From assembly GCA_934215475.1 (NCBI GenBank), contig CAKPZY010000001.1, forward strand, positions 124,001 to 188,000: a stretch of DNA of 64,000 bases. Direction: 5' to 3'. Positions 63,519-64,000 of the stretch are shown piece after piece. The notes under the pieces were generated by a model, which was not told where the DNA came from, searched no databases, and worked only from the letters and a program-made list of their open reading frames with translations. How positions within the stretch are numbered: the stretch's first letter is position 1; the number at the start of each line of letters is the position of its first letter. Both the position numbers and the translations under genes were made by a program. This DNA is from an uncultured Ligilactobacillus sp. (GTDB lineage Bacteria; Bacillota; Bacilli; Lactobacillales; Lactobacillaceae).

Positions 63519-64000
63519 ATGGCAACCATCAAAGACATCGCAAAATTAGCCAAAGTATCACCGGCCACGGTCTCGCGTGTTTTGAATCATGACAAAACAA
63601 TGTCGGCCGGTACTGGTACAAAACAAAGGATCTTTAAAGCTGCACATCACCTCAATTACACTAAAACTCCTCAGCGCGCTACAAAAAAAGCTGCACACAA
63701 AACTATTGCTCTCATCGAGTGGTACACGGAACAGCAGGAATTGAATGACTTGTATTATTTTTCCCTGCGCGAAGGGATAGAAAAAACGGCTAAAAAACTG
63801 GGATATCGAATTACCCGCCTTTTTCATACTGATCCATTAGAAAAAGCAGCTGACTGTGCCGGGATCCTAGCGCTCGGAAAATTTAGCTCAGAACAAATCA
63901 AGCAGCTTGGTCGATTATCAGATAATATTGTCTTTGTGGACAGCAACACCTTGGCGCAAGGGTACAGTTGTGTCCTCCCTGATTTCTCCACTGGTGTAGC
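63519..64000 (+). CDS. galR: LacI-family transcriptional regulator, probable galactose repressor (3' end outside window)
   Basis: The first 160 residues are present. The N-terminal LacI helix-turn-helix is complete: ATIKDIAKLAKVSPATVSRVLNHD, followed by the hinge helix region. The start of the periplasmic-binding-protein-like effector domain (KTIALIEWY..., SLREGIEKTAKKLGYRI) is seen. Position and divergence from galK-galT suggest galactose control, the usual GalR arrangement in lactic acid bacteria. The effector is inferred from context, and the rest of the protein lies beyond base 64000. Confidence 0.88.
   Translation, partial: MATIKDIAKLAKVSPATVSRVLNHDKTMSAGTGTKQRIFKAAHHLNYTKTPQRATKKAAHKTIALIEWYTEQQELNDLYYFSLREGIEKTAKKLGYRITRLFHTDPLEKAADCAGILALGKFSSEQIKQLGRLSDNIVFVDSNTLAQGYSCVLPDFSTGV

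Overview
The window is a stretch of chromosome from a low-to-moderate-GC Gram-positive bacterium. Gene content and order point to a lactic acid bacterium of the family Lactobacillaceae in the broad sense. The evidence is the 13-gene fabZ-fabT-fabH-acpP-fabD-fabG-fabF-accB-fabZ-accC-accD-accA-fabI operon, the ireB-ruvX-yrzB and zapA-cvpA-mutS2 blocks, the rodZ-pgsA-cinA-recA-rny-ymdB-mutS-mutL-ruvA-ruvB-queA-tgt-yajC run, class II GalT, and intact mutS/mutL (which speaks against Oenococcus). The genus cannot be fixed from sequence reading alone. About a third of the genes start with TTG or GTG behind a good Shine-Dalgarno sequence.

Layout. 1-3540 (minus): partial mannose-6-phosphate isomerase, a serine hydrolase, a histidine phosphatase, a small orphan and an orphan GlnQ-type ABC ATPase. 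3540-7600 is the only patchwork part: tRNA-Gln(CTG), a 101-aa orphan, tRNA-Glu(CTC), rdgB, a small membrane protein, a truncated and frameshifted tyrosine integrase, and a yslB gene pointing against its neighbours. 7600-21000 (minus): mutS2-cvpA-zapA, yrzB-ruvX-ireB, alaS behind an alanine T-box, cshB-nrnA, dinB and zwf. 21000-31260: the complete type II fatty-acid synthesis and acetyl-CoA carboxylase operon. It starts at one strong promoter and has two near-identical FabT-like operator sites, one in the leader and one just before fabT. 31600-46900: tpx, yajC, tgt, queA, ruvBA, mutLS, ymdB, rny, recA and cinA (recombination, repair, RNA turnover). 47100-56720: pgsA, rodZ, ymfH, ymfF, ftsK, trmL, rlmA and a YbaK-type deacylase. 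57000-64000: guaC, a lone sorbitol-type PTS IIA, 6-phosphogluconolactonase-cutC, and galK-galT divergent from a LacI-family regulator that runs off the window.

How it fits together. Most of the window is core housekeeping: membrane lipid supply, DNA repair and recombination, tRNA modification, and cell-wall, envelope and division functions, with sugar and redox metabolism at the edges (zwf and pgl are the first two oxidative pentose-phosphate steps; galK/galT belong to the Leloir pathway). Regulation readable from the sequence includes the alanine T-box, FabT sites, a LexA-like box before recA, and triple TTTTACTA repeats between galK and galR. Intrinsic terminators delimit most transcription units.

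No convincing new multi-gene system, CRISPR array, intact prophage or insertion sequence was seen. The most unusual places are the rearranged 3.5-7.6 kb patch, the two C34 tRNAs with odd acceptor ends, and structured leaders before guaC and fabF.
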